DNA from: JBGSMF01 sp964651475
GTDB taxonomy: Bacteria > Chloroflexota > Anaerolineae > Fen-1058
Assembly (NCBI GenBank): GCA_964651475.1
Contig: CAZYXV010000014.1
Span: 1 to 64,000, forward strand
Length of the DNA stretch: 64,000 nt
Direction: 5' to 3'
The notes beneath the pieces were generated by a model, which saw only the letters and a program-made list of their open reading frames with translations, made no database searches and was not told where the DNA came from. Positions 53,981 through 61,683 of this stretch are shown here, in pieces; the stretch's first letter is position 1, and each line of letters starts with the position of its first letter. Both the position numbers and the translations under genes were made by a program.

Positions 53981-54199
53981 TCAATTGGCCCGGCCCAAAC
54001 CTGCCGCCACAGAGCGAGCGAATATCACCGTTCCGCCGCCCTCAAAGTCAATTAGCCACTCGGGCCGATGGCGAAGGACTTGGACCAACTCTTTGTCTTG
54101 GATTTGGCTCAGCACGACAAATTGCACATTGTGCTCCTCAAAGCATTGCAGCCAATTCTCATCCATAGTACTTTCCCCAAAGGTTTGTTGCTTGTTCAT
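53981..54199 (-). CDS. Small protein of family B (72 residues)
   Basis: The core ENWLQCFEEHNVQFVVLS and PEWLIDFEGGGTVIFARS matches the second half of the chimeric protein at 49616. AGAGGT upstream supports the ATG at 54199; an internal ATG would give 61 residues. The function is unknown. The sequence recalls the soluble C-terminal tails of some membrane glycosyltransferases (inference from memory). It is convergent with the second STAND regulator. Confidence 0.6.
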   Translation of the reverse strand: MNKQQTFGESTMDENWLQCFEEHNVQFVVLSQIQDKELVQVLRHRPEWLIDFEGGGTVIFARSVAAGLGRAN

Positions 54200-54509
54200 T
54201 CCATACCTCTTTCGCCAGCATTCTGGCGGCCAGGCTAGTTGCAGGCCAATCCACCTGACCTGGCTTAACTATGCCACAAACCTGTGAAGGAATTATGAAA
54301 AAGTGTGGCAGATGTGGTAAGAATACCATCTTTCACAGCCACAACACTCAGTCATAACACCCAGTCATAACACCCAATCATAACACTTTCGAGTCATCAA
54401 CTCCCCCATCCCAAATTGGCGCTTTTGCGTGGCGACAATTTCGCCTCCATCAGCTATACTAAAGCCATCAAAGGCAAGATTTTGCGCGCCCATCGCAGGA
54501 GATATGTGA
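54200..54509. other. 310-base intergenic region
   Basis: No gene is supported. It holds the 13-bp tandem repeats at 54344-54386 and probably the promoters of the divergent small genes; TATACT at 54455-54460 is a possible -10 for the plus-strand set. Confidence 0.4.
54344..54386. repeat. Three 13-bp direct repeats upstream of the second small-protein/methyltransferase set
   Basis: The unit ACACYCARTCATA occurs at 54344-54356, 54357-54369 and 54370-54382, with a further ACAC. The spacing is slightly more than one helical turn. It may be an activator-binding array for a regulator such as the adjacent LuxR-type protein. Confidence 0.6.
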
Positions 54510-54719
54510 ATGAAACAACATTGCTACGAGATCCGGGTAGAGGGCCACCTGGCAACCGACTGGTCAGACTGGTTCGATGGGCTAGACATCTGCCAGGAAC
54601 CTGGCGGTTACACCAAGCTGTCTGGCTTACTCGACCAGGCCGCGCTGCACGGCGCTCTGGAGAAAATCCGCGACCTGGGGTTAGGGTTGGTCGAGGTGCG
54701 GCGCATCAATGGGAGATAG
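54510..54719 (+). CDS. Small protein of family A (69 residues)
   Basis: Similar to the product at 51018: YEIRVEGHLA, WFDGLDI, LDQAALHGALEKIRDLGLGL and VRR. AGGAG precedes the ATG. The gene is five bases from the methyltransferase gene, so a shared role is likely. Function unknown. Confidence 0.7.
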   Translation: MKQHCYEIRVEGHLATDWSDWFDGLDICQEPGGYTKLSGLLDQAALHGALEKIRDLGLGLVEVRRINGR

Positions 54720-54724
54720 TAGAC

Positions 54725-55354
54725 ATGGCAATAACACAAACATTTTTCAAACAGTTTCGCAAGCCAACGGGATGGCTGGCTGGCCTCACCGCGCTGGGTA
54801 TGAACAGGGAACACGAAAAGGTCTGGCGCTGGGGGCTGGAGCACATAGCCATTCAGCCCGACGCCACCATCCTTGATGTAGGATGCGGCGGAGGTGGCGC
54901 GGTCAGAATCCTGGCCCAGGCCGCACCCTGCGGCAAGGTCTACGGCGTGGATTATTCCGAGGATGTGCTTTCCACAGCCCGCCGGGTCAATCGAGCGTTG
55001 ATCAAGCAGGGCCGCGTCGAGATCGAGCATGGGAGTGTTTCTAATCTGCCGTTCCCCAATGAAATGTTCAACCTGGCAACAGCCTTTGAGACGACAATGT
55101 TCTGGCCCAGCCTTGTGAACGATCTGCGGCAAGTGCAGCGCGTGCTGAAGCCAGGCGGCGCCCTACTGATTGCAAACGAGGCGTACACAGACGCCAGGTT
55201 CGAGGAACGAAACGCCAAATGGTCGCGCTTGGCCAATTTTCAGCTTCAAACACCAGAGGAGACTCGCCAATGCCTGGTTGAGGCAGGGTACGCCCAAGTG
55301 GAGATTGACACAATCCCCAATCTGAACTGGATCGCGGCCATGGCACGGAAATAG
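54725..55354 (+). CDS. Class I SAM-dependent methyltransferase
   Basis: The 209-residue protein has ILDVGCGGGGA as SAM motif I, the acidic loop GVDYSE, and NLPFPNEMFNLATAFETTMF. Start 54725 lies just after the small gene; the longer upstream reading overlaps that gene. No strong ribosome site is seen, consistent with coupling to the upstream gene. Substrate unknown. Confidence 0.85.
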   Translation: MAITQTFFKQFRKPTGWLAGLTALGMNREHEKVWRWGLEHIAIQPDATILDVGCGGGGAVRILAQAAPCGKVYGVDYSEDVLSTARRVNRALIKQGRVEIEHGSVSNLPFPNEMFNLATAFETTMFWPSLVNDLRQVQRVLKPGGALLIANEAYTDARFEERNAKWSRLANFQLQTPEETRQCLVEAGYAQVEIDTIPNLNWIAAMARK

Positions 55355-55367
55355 AGGAAAATCAGAA

Positions 55368-56249
55368 ATGGCAGAAAAACTTGAACGCGAAGGATCGAGC
55401 ACGGCCGGCTACACCTGCTTTTCGCGGGCGTGCGCTACCAGAGAAAAGGATGAACGCTTCCGCGGCCCTGACTATTTGGCCGAGATCTTTATGCCGCCCT
55501 TCGCCTGGGTCCTGCTCAACATCCCTTTTTTGCGAGCATTGTGCATGCGCAAGATGTTTCCGAGCGGCATACACGAATATGTCCTGGCAAGAACCAGGCT
55601 ATTCGACGAGGTCGTGGCAAACGCGTTGGAGCGCGGCTTTCCTCAGATCGTGCTGCTTGGCGCCGGGATGGACACCAGAGCCTTCCGCTTCCAAGACAGG
55701 AACAAGGGCACGACGATATTCGATCTGGACATCCACGCCACCCAGCGTTACAAGCGCGAGCTACTTGAGCGCAAAAAGATTGCCTTGCCCAAGACACTTG
55801 TCTTTGCGCCCATTGATTTCAACAAGGAGCATCTCGCCAATGTGTTGACGCAGGCGGGGTATAAAAAGGGACAACAAACGCTTTTTCTGTGGGAAGGCGT
55901 GACAATGTACCTGGAAGCAAAAGCTGTGGATGAGACGCTGGCCTTTATCCGCGGCAGCGCGGCGAAGGGGAGCATCGTGGCCTTTGACTATGTCCGCGCC
56001 TCGGTGCTGCGGCGCGAGAACACGCTCTACGGCGAGAAAGGGGGCTATGACAGGGTGGCGCAAGCAGGCGAGAGATGGATGTTCGGAATCGAGGACGGCG
56101 CAATTGGGAGATTTCTAGCCGAGCGCGGGTTCAAGCTGCTGTCGCACTATATGCCATCTGATCTGGAAGCCACCTATCTAACGGCTGCCGATGGGACAAG
56201 CTTGCGACGCATCAACGAGACCCACTGTATCGTGACCGCAGAAGTCTAG
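55368..56249 (+). CDS. Leucine carboxyl methyltransferase-family (TIGR00027-like) methyltransferase
   Basis: The 293-residue protein carries LLGAGMDTRAFR, the hallmark of the LCM/PPM family, followed by FDLDIHATQRYKRELL and LWEGVTMYL. Bacterial members include polyketide O-methyltransferases. AGGAAAATCAGAA precedes the ATG. It continues the methyltransferase gene set 13 bases after the previous gene. Confidence 0.88.
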   Translation: MAEKLEREGSSTAGYTCFSRACATREKDERFRGPDYLAEIFMPPFAWVLLNIPFLRALCMRKMFPSGIHEYVLARTRLFDEVVANALERGFPQIVLLGAGMDTRAFRFQDRNKGTTIFDLDIHATQRYKRELLERKKIALPKTLVFAPIDFNKEHLANVLTQAGYKKGQQTLFLWEGVTMYLEAKAVDETLAFIRGSAAKGSIVAFDYVRASVLRRENTLYGEKGGYDRVAQAGERWMFGIEDGAIGRFLAERGFKLLSHYMPSDLEATYLTAADGTSLRRINETHCIVTAEV

Positions 56250-56261
56250 GGAGGGTCTCTC

Positions 56262-56336
56262 ATGAACAAAGACGTCGAATGTTTCAGGCGCTGCTCGAGT
56301 CGAAGAAAAAAGCGCCAAGGAGATACGCATGACTAG
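56262..56336 (+). CDS. Possible 24-residue leader peptide
   Basis: A short frame (MNKDVECFRRCSSRRKKRQG...) starts after GGGAGGG and ends inside the start of the next gene, overlapping it by eight bases. The good ribosome site suggests it is translated, perhaps to couple the genes. It is short enough to be chance. Confidence 0.3.
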   Translation: MNKDVECFRRCSSRRKKRQGDTHD

Positions 56337-57102
56337 GGAATTAAAAGATATAGAGTACAGCAACTGGGTGTCCACCAAATTCATAATCATACCATTGTCT
56401 ATGGGCGCACTCTTTCTTGGATTGACACTCGTCTGGCCGGGATTCGCCATCTTGGCTGCGCCGTGCCTCTTGGCCGGGGTTTACTTTGTGTATGCCCACC
56501 ATGCCTTCTCCCCGCGCGGAAGGAATATCCAGGCCAAGCTCTGGGAAGTAGTGCTGGATCATCTCAATTGGGATGGCAAAGGCCAGGCGCTCGACATCGG
56601 GTGCGGCAACGGCCCGCTAACCGTCGCCCTGGCGCAGCGCCACCCCGATGGGCGCGTAATCGGCATTGACACCTGGGGCAAAGCGTGGGACTATTCAAAG
56701 GCGGTCTGCGAGCGCAACGCAGAGGCCGCCGGCGTCGCCGAGCGGACGGGCTTTCAAAAGGCCAGCGCCTCCGACCTGCCCTTCGAGGCTGGGACCTTTG
56801 ATGCGGCGATCAGCAACTTTGTGTTTCATGATGTGAACGACTCTGTCAGCAGCGCGAGAGATAAGCGCGCGCTCGTTCGAGAAGCTCTGCGGGTGGTCAA
56901 GAAAGGTGGAAGCTTTGTCTTTCAAGACTATTTCGCGGTCAAGACGATGTACGGCGAGCTGGATGACCTGCTGGAGACGATCAAGAATTGGGGGATCGCC
57001 GAGCTGGCGTTCTTGGATACCAGCACCTCTGACTTTATTCCCGCCGCGCTCAAGCTGCCGTTTATGCTCGGCAACATCAGCGTCATCTATGGGACAAAAT
57101 GA
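56329..57102 (+). CDS. Membrane-anchored SAM-dependent methyltransferase
   Basis: The 257-residue protein has two N-terminal membrane segments (about 17-60: IIIPLSMGALFLGLTLVWPG and following), then a class I methyltransferase domain with ALDIGCGNG, GIDTWG and DLPFEAGTFDAAISNFVFHD. Membrane anchoring suggests a lipophilic substrate. CAAGGAGATACGC precedes the ATG. It is convergent with the radical SAM gene. Confidence 0.82.
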   Translation: MTRELKDIEYSNWVSTKFIIIPLSMGALFLGLTLVWPGFAILAAPCLLAGVYFVYAHHAFSPRGRNIQAKLWEVVLDHLNWDGKGQALDIGCGNGPLTVALAQRHPDGRVIGIDTWGKAWDYSKAVCERNAEAAGVAERTGFQKASASDLPFEAGTFDAAISNFVFHDVNDSVSSARDKRALVREALRVVKKGGSFVFQDYFAVKTMYGELDDLLETIKNWGIAELAFLDTSTSDFIPAALKLPFMLGNISVIYGTK

Positions 57103-57120
57103 GTCGAGCTGCCTGCATCG

Positions 57121-58443
57121 TTATCCGACGCCGGAGACATTGCGATAGTTGATATTGGACTGCCAGGCGAACATGGCGGCCATCGGGTTGCGCGTCTCCC
57201 ACAGCGTGCGCGCCGCCTTCCACATCAACACCGGCCAGGCATACATCCGCCGGCCGGATTTCTCCATCGCCTGCGTGAGCGCCGCTGGCGTCATGCCCCG
57301 CGGTTGATGGACGGCCTCGCCCATGTCATAGTGCTCCCAGTCGCGGGGAAAGTTGGTATAGAGCAGCCGCCCCTCGCCTCGCAGTCGCTCGAACAGCCGC
57401 GTTCCTGGCAATGGCGTCAGAAAGGTCCTTTGCATTACGTCCACCCCGCTGTGCACCATGTACTTGGCGCGGCGACGCAGCTTGTCCGGCGTGTCGTCAT
57501 CCATGCCAAAGATAAAAGCGCCCAGGACCGCTATCCCTGCCCGGTTGATACGGCGAAATGCTTGCTCATAATTCTCCACGCCGCGCTGAAGGTTGAGCCG
57601 CTTGTTGACTTCCACCAGCGCATCTACCTCTTCTGCTTCCAATCCCAAAAAGACCATCTTGCACCCCGCCCGCCCCGCCCAGCGCAGCACCTCGTCGTCG
57701 TCGGCAAAGTTGAGCGACGCCTGGCAGAACCACCACTTGTCCAACTTGCGCTCGACCATGCCGCAAAAGATCGCCAGCGCCTGCTCGCGTGATTCTTTCC
57801 CGTAGCCGATGAGGTTATCGTCCACGAAAAAGAGCATCTTGTGTGAAATCGTCTCCAACTCGTCCAGCACCTCCTCCGGTGGGCGGCGGCGGTAGCGCCG
57901 CCCGTTAAAGGCCGTCACCGAGCAAAACTCGCAGTCCATGGGGCAGCCGCGCGAGGTCTGCACAGAAGCGAACATGTAGCCAGGATGGAACAAGTCACGG
58001 CGCGGGCGCGGCCGCCCAGCCAAATCCGTCCACTCGCCCCGGTAAGCCTGTGCAAGATGACCACCCTCCACATCTGCCAACACCTGTGGCCAGGCTGTCT
58101 CTGCCTCGCCCACGACAACCGCATCCACATACTGCAGCGCCTCCTCAATACACATCGAGGCATGGATGCCGCCCATCACCACCGGTACCCCCCGCCCCCG
58201 ATAGATGGCAGCGATCTCGTAAGCCCGCTTGGCCGAGGCGGTGAACGCTGTGACCCCCACCAAGTCAGCATCTTGATAGACAAAAGGCTCCCAGTTCTCG
58301 TCCAGCAGCGTCACGTCCCAATGAGCGGGCGTCAACGCAGCGACGATGCCCAGCCCAAGCGGCGGAAAGCGCGAGCTCTTGTTGACCGTCAGCCCCGTCC
58401 GCGCCGGGTTGACCGGATTGATCAGGACCAATTTGCGTTTCAT
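57121..58443 (-). CDS. B12-binding-domain radical SAM enzyme
   Basis: The 440-residue protein has an N-terminal cobalamin-binding-like Rossmann domain (residues 1-135) and the radical SAM motif Cys167-x3-Cys171-x2-Cys174 in RGCPMDCEFC. The C-terminal part has FPRDWEHYDM and PRGMTP, as in members related to hopanoid and lipid methylases or cyclases. Class B radical SAM enzymes methylate unreactive carbons. It is eight bases downstream of the marR gene and therefore probably under its control. AGGAGGAG precedes the ATG. Confidence 0.9.
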   Translation of the reverse strand: MKRKLVLINPVNPARTGLTVNKSSRFPPLGLGIVAALTPAHWDVTLLDENWEPFVYQDADLVGVTAFTASAKRAYEIAAIYRGRGVPVVMGGIHASMCIEEALQYVDAVVVGEAETAWPQVLADVEGGHLAQAYRGEWTDLAGRPRPRRDLFHPGYMFASVQTSRGCPMDCEFCSVTAFNGRRYRRRPPEEVLDELETISHKMLFFVDDNLIGYGKESREQALAIFCGMVERKLDKWWFCQASLNFADDDEVLRWAGRAGCKMVFLGLEAEEVDALVEVNKRLNLQRGVENYEQAFRRINRAGIAVLGAFIFGMDDDTPDKLRRRAKYMVHSGVDVMQRTFLTPLPGTRLFERLRGEGRLLYTNFPRDWEHYDMGEAVHQPRGMTPAALTQAMEKSGRRMYAWPVLMWKAARTLWETRNPMAAMFAWQSNINYRNVSGVG

Positions 58444-58451
58444 TACTCCTC

Positions 58452-58898
58452 CTACTGCCAGTCAAAGCCGAGGCTGTGCGAGGCCTTGAGCAGCAGCCTG
58501 TGCAGCATCTTTTGCTCGCCCTCGTCCAAGGCCGAAAGGAAACCGCGCGTGTACTCTACCGCCCCGCCAATGACGCCCTGCGCGGCGGCCTGGCCCAACT
58601 CTGTCAACATCAACCGCCAGTTGCGCCGATCCTCTGCGTCTTGTTCCTTTTGCACCAACCCCATGTCAACCAAACGCTGCACGTACACAGAGATGGTGCC
58701 AGGATTAACGGCCATAAGCTCGGACAAGCGGCGCGAATTGAGCGGCGCAAACTGGCCCAACACCATCAACACCGAGCAATCCGACAGCCTCAGCCCCAAA
58801 GTGTTGCGCGTTTCTTCAGCCATGCGAGACTCGTACGCGTGCGCCAGGCTGAATATCGCCTGGTTGATCTGGAGATACGCTTTGTCTGATAGTGGCAT
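58452..58898 (-). CDS. MarR-family transcriptional regulator
   Basis: The 148-residue winged-helix protein has the DNA-binding core LNSRRLSELMAVNPGTISVY and wing segment AEDRRNWRLMLTELG typical of MarR. It precedes the radical SAM gene and is divergent from padR; the shared gap contains its likely operator (58934-58951). AGGAGG lies before the ATG. It probably represses its own operon and responds to a small ligand. Confidence 0.9.
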   Translation of the reverse strand: MPLSDKAYLQINQAIFSLAHAYESRMAEETRNTLGLRLSDCSVLMVLGQFAPLNSRRLSELMAVNPGTISVYVQRLVDMGLVQKEQDAEDRRNWRLMLTELGQAAAQGVIGGAVEYTRGFLSALDEGEQKMLHRLLLKASHSLGFDWQ

Positions 58899-58929
58899 CC
58901 GTCCTCCTATGTCCCCGGTAAATAGTTTG

Positions 58930-58958
58930 ATAATATAATGGTTTTATTATACAACTAA
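58930..58958 (-). promoter_or_regulatory. marR promoter with overlapping palindromic operator
   Basis: On the minus strand TTAGTT (58953-58958) and TATTAT (58930-58935) are 17 bases apart. Between them TATAAT (58934-58939) and ATTATA (58946-58951) form a perfect inverted repeat with a 6-base centre. The overlap fits autorepression by the adjacent MarR protein. Confidence 0.6.
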
Positions 58959-58993
58959 ATACCCTACAAGTCAATTACCCGGGCGGATTCAGG

Positions 58994-59038
58994 TTGACAA
59001 AATAAAGCTTGCATGGTAGAATATACAAGCTTGCATAT
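58994..59038 (+). promoter_or_regulatory. padR promoter with PadR-type operator
   Basis: TTGACA (58994-58999) and TAGAAT (59017-59022) are 17 bases apart. Around the -10 lie AAAGCTTGCAT (59004-59014) and ATACAAGCTTGCATAT (59023-59038), the second nearly palindromic. PadR proteins typically bind ATGT/ATAC-type palindromes. A near-identical element lies before the methyltransferase gene at 59631, which makes the operator assignment convincing. Confidence 0.75.
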
Positions 59039-59062
59039 CGTGTGTCTGGAGGCGCTGGCAGA

Positions 59063-59602
59063 ATGTCAACCCGTCTGGTCATTTTAGGTCTCTTGCGCGA
59101 GCGGCCGCTCCATGGGTACGAGATCAAACAAATCATCGAGGAACACATGGGCGATTGGACCAACATTGCCTTTGGCTCGATTTACTTTGCGTTGGCCAAG
59201 TTGGCCGAGGAAGGCCACGTGGAGCAGGTGGGCATTTCCCAAGAAGGTCGTCGCCCCTCACGGATGATTTATCAGATTACTCAAGCAGGCCGGCAAGAGT
59301 TTATGCGCCTGCTGCGCGAAACGTTGCGCGAGTCAGAGCGCCACTATTATGCAATTGACGTTGGTTTGGCATTTATGAAAGCGCTGCCGCAGGAGGAGGT
59401 CAAGGGCTACTTGCAAGGCCGCATTACGGCCCTGGAAGAAATTATCCAGCACATTTCAGAGCATCGAAACGAACAATTGGCGCAGCTAGAGGTGCCCCGC
59501 ATGGCGGCGGCTGTCTTTGATCACAGCCTGGCTCACTTTCAAGCCGAACTGACCTGGACCAAAGATGTGTTGAACAAGGTGAAACGGGGCAAATATCCAT
59601 AA
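59063..59602 (+). CDS. PadR-family transcriptional regulator
   Basis: The 179-residue protein has the PadR winged helix (VILGLLRERPLHGYEIKQII, FGSIYFALAKLAEEGHVEQV, RRPSRMIYQITQAG) and a C-terminal coiled dimerisation segment (PadR_C/Vir-type, about 95-175). The start at 59063 has GGAGG ten bases upstream; an earlier ATG at 59009 lies inside the promoter and was rejected. Twin operators upstream and downstream point to autoregulation and control of the next gene. Confidence 0.92.
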   Translation: MSTRLVILGLLRERPLHGYEIKQIIEEHMGDWTNIAFGSIYFALAKLAEEGHVEQVGISQEGRRPSRMIYQITQAGRQEFMRLLRETLRESERHYYAIDVGLAFMKALPQEEVKGYLQGRITALEEIIQHISEHRNEQLAQLEVPRMAAAVFDHSLAHFQAELTWTKDVLNKVKRGKYP

Positions 59603-59630
59603 TTTTTTGTGTCGTTTTTTTTATGCCATA

Positions 59631-59660
59631 ATACAAGCTTGTATATATTATCTTGTATAA
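59631..59660 (+). promoter_or_regulatory. PadR operator upstream of the methyltransferase gene
   Basis: ATACAAGCTTGTAT (59631-59644) is a perfect 14-bp palindrome, followed by TATATTAT and another half-site CTTGTAT (59652-59658). It matches the element in the padR promoter. Confidence 0.75.
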
Positions 59661-59713
59661 AATGACAGGGCCACAGTCGCTGGCAAAAACAATTCTTTGA
59701 ATGGAGGTGTTGT

Positions 59714-60400
59714 ATGAACAAAGCAAAACCGCGCATTCCCGAAGGCGGCGCTATCAAAGATGCGCCCGACCTAGCAATGGAACAGTATAGCGAACTCATG
59801 CAGAAAAGGCTGGGTAGAGAGTATCGCCGCTTTGTCAAGCACGTGGTTCAGGCGATCAAGCCGCCGGAGGGCGCCAGGGTGCTTGAAATCGGTCCAGGCC
59901 CAGGCTGGGTGGGGATATGGCTGGCGCAGCAGCGGCGCGACTTGGTCTTGGAGGCGGTAGAAGCCTCGCCTGATATGATTCGCGTGGCCAGGGCGAATGC
60001 CGTCCGTGAAGGCGTTGCGGACCGGGTCAGGTATCTTGATGGGGTTGTAGAAGATATGGCAGAGATTCCAAGCGGCGGCCACGATTTGGTGATCTCGCGC
60101 GATTCGCTTCACCATTGGCAAGACCCGTTCAGAGCGTTCCAAGAAATAGCCCGGGTTTTAAAGCCCCGCGGCAAGGTTTATATCCAGGACAGCCGGCGAG
60201 ACCAGGGCTGGGGGGCAAGATTGATTGTTCGTGTTATGGGGCCATTGCTGGCAGGGGATATGGCCAAGTATTGGCAATCCTCCATAGCGGCCAGCTATAC
60301 CCCATCTGAATTAGAGTCTATGCTCCGCTCGCTTTCACTAGACGCTTGGGTTGTCAAAACGGATTTTATGGATCTCTCGATCGAGTCACTCGAGGCCTAA
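59714..60400 (+). CDS. Class I SAM-dependent methyltransferase under PadR control
   Basis: The 228-residue protein has motif I VLEIGPGPG, acidic VEASPDM and ISRDSLHHWQDPFRAFQEIA with LKPRGKVYIQD. GGAGGTG precedes the ATG. The upstream PadR operator indicates that expression is induced by whatever PadR senses. Substrate unknown. Confidence 0.87.
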   Translation: MNKAKPRIPEGGAIKDAPDLAMEQYSELMQKRLGREYRRFVKHVVQAIKPPEGARVLEIGPGPGWVGIWLAQQRRDLVLEAVEASPDMIRVARANAVREGVADRVRYLDGVVEDMAEIPSGGHDLVISRDSLHHWQDPFRAFQEIARVLKPRGKVYIQDSRRDQGWGARLIVRVMGPLLAGDMAKYWQSSIAASYTPSELESMLRSLSLDAWVVKTDFMDLSIESLEA

Positions 60401-60435
60401 CCTCATTCTTGTTGGGAACCGCCTAAAAGCAGCAC

Positions 60436-60481
60436 GCTCTGCGCCATGTCGCCTGGCATAGACTGACATGACGCAAAGCGC
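60436..60481 (+). terminator. Imperfect hairpin after the PadR-controlled methyltransferase
   Basis: CGCTCTGCGCCATGTC (60436-60451) pairs with GACATGACGCAAAGCG (60466-60481) apart from a few mismatches. There is no T-run, so termination is uncertain. Confidence 0.35.
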
Positions 60482-60552
60482 GCCAGCCTACTTGTGCCTT
60501 GGTAAAATGTAGGGACAAACCCGCTCAGGGGGCCAGGCTCTTGGAGGTTAAG

Positions 60553-61371
60553 ATGGAACAGGTTGTTATGGCAGTTATCTTTTTTATAATCGCGCTATTT
60601 AGTCGCCGCCGGGCCGCTTTCAGGTTCACCTGGCAGCCGACCTCTTCCACCTGGGTTGCCATAGGAACAGCCGGGCTGGCCTCTGTTTTCAGCGCCGCCA
60701 TGCTGCTCTTTGAACCAGGCTCAGTGGCGCCGCATCTCATCCACTATGGCTTGATTTACGTTGTGTGCGGCGTGGCCCTCCCCTGGGGGTACACCTTGCT
60801 TGTAGAGCATGCCGGGCCGGCTGAACTGGGGTTGCGGCGTGAAAAATGGTTGGTCAGCTTGGTGGTTGGCTTTGCCCTGGCAGCTTTGCTCAGCCTGGTA
60901 ATCGTTTTTGAAGCCGATCTGTCTGCCGTTCGTTGGGGGCAACTCGGCCAGGCCGCCGTTAGCTTGGTAGGAGCAGGTGGGCTGTTCGAGCTATTTTTGT
61001 ATTACGGCTTTGTTCACCTACGAATGGAAAAAGCGTTCGGCATCATTCCGGCGATCCTGTTCACAGCCGCCCTGTATGTGCTCTGGCACATTGGGACACA
61101 ATTGCCCTTGGAGGCTGATGTCACAGCCGCACTTCTCAAGCTCTTTGCTGTAGGTGTGATGTACCAATCGGTTTTTAGCTTGACGCGCAATGTGCTCATA
61201 ATTTGGCCTTTCTTTCATGGCGTCGGGGTGATGATTGATTTCATGGTCAATTTGGGCGAACTCGAACGGGCAAGTCAGAGTTTTCCCTGGGCAGTGGGAG
61301 CGTTGGTGTTGATGTCCAGTGTTGGCGCTGTGCTTGCTTGGAGAGCAAGATACAGGCGACGACCGGGTTGA
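60553..61371 (+). CDS. Membrane protein resembling CPBP (CAAX-type) proteases
   Basis: The 272-residue protein has about eight membrane segments. The segment GGLFELFLYYGFVHLRMEKAFG resembles motif 1 of CPBP intramembrane proteases, followed by ALYVLWH and FFHGVGVMIDF as motif 2 and 3 counterparts with His residues. The usual double Glu (EExxxR) is reduced to a single Glu (FELF), so catalysis is uncertain. GGAGGT precedes ATG 60553; a longer reading from 60499 lacks a ribosome site. Its 3' end overlaps a decayed permease gene. Confidence 0.65.
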   Translation: MEQVVMAVIFFIIALFSRRRAAFRFTWQPTSSTWVAIGTAGLASVFSAAMLLFEPGSVAPHLIHYGLIYVVCGVALPWGYTLLVEHAGPAELGLRREKWLVSLVVGFALAALLSLVIVFEADLSAVRWGQLGQAAVSLVGAGGLFELFLYYGFVHLRMEKAFGIIPAILFTAALYVLWHIGTQLPLEADVTAALLKLFAVGVMYQSVFSLTRNVLIIWPFFHGVGVMIDFMVNLGELERASQSFPWAVGALVLMSSVGAVLAWRARYRRRPG

Positions 61372-61605
61372 CGATGGGCACGGCGAACAAAAACGCACGC
61401 TACCCCCGCCGAAAGCGGCAGACTCTTTTGATGCAGCCGCCGCATTACCGGCACGACGCCGCACTCGCACACCGGAAAAGCCAATCCCCACAGCGCCCCG
61501 ACCATTGCCGCCCACACTGGCTGGCGCGGGACGCAGCGGCTCAATACTTGGTTGCCAAGCAAGATTTGAGCCAGAGACGAGAGAACCAACCAGCAGAAAC
61601 GGCGC
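61320..61605 (-). pseudogene. Decayed DUF318/YraQ-type permease
   Basis: Three frames together spell parts of a DUF318 permease: EAAPFLLVGSLVSG, then VGALWGLAFPVCECGVVPV (the family hallmark CECG), then FLFAVPIVNPVV. Frame changes near 61575 and 61397 and the missing C-terminal half show that it is broken. It lies on the minus strand and overlaps the CPBP-like gene. Confidence 0.7.
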
Positions 61606-61624
61606 GGCCTCTCAAAAGCTGGGC

Positions 61625-61653
61625 TTGACACGTCCTGCTAGGTGCGGTAAAAT
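61625..61653 (+). promoter_or_regulatory. Promoter of the Fur/Zur gene
   Basis: A perfect TTGACA (61625-61630) and TAAAAT (61648-61653) are separated by 17 bases, 30 bases before the start codon. Confidence 0.75.
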
Positions 61654-61683
61654 AAGTCCACTGCTAAATGAAATTTTTTTTCA

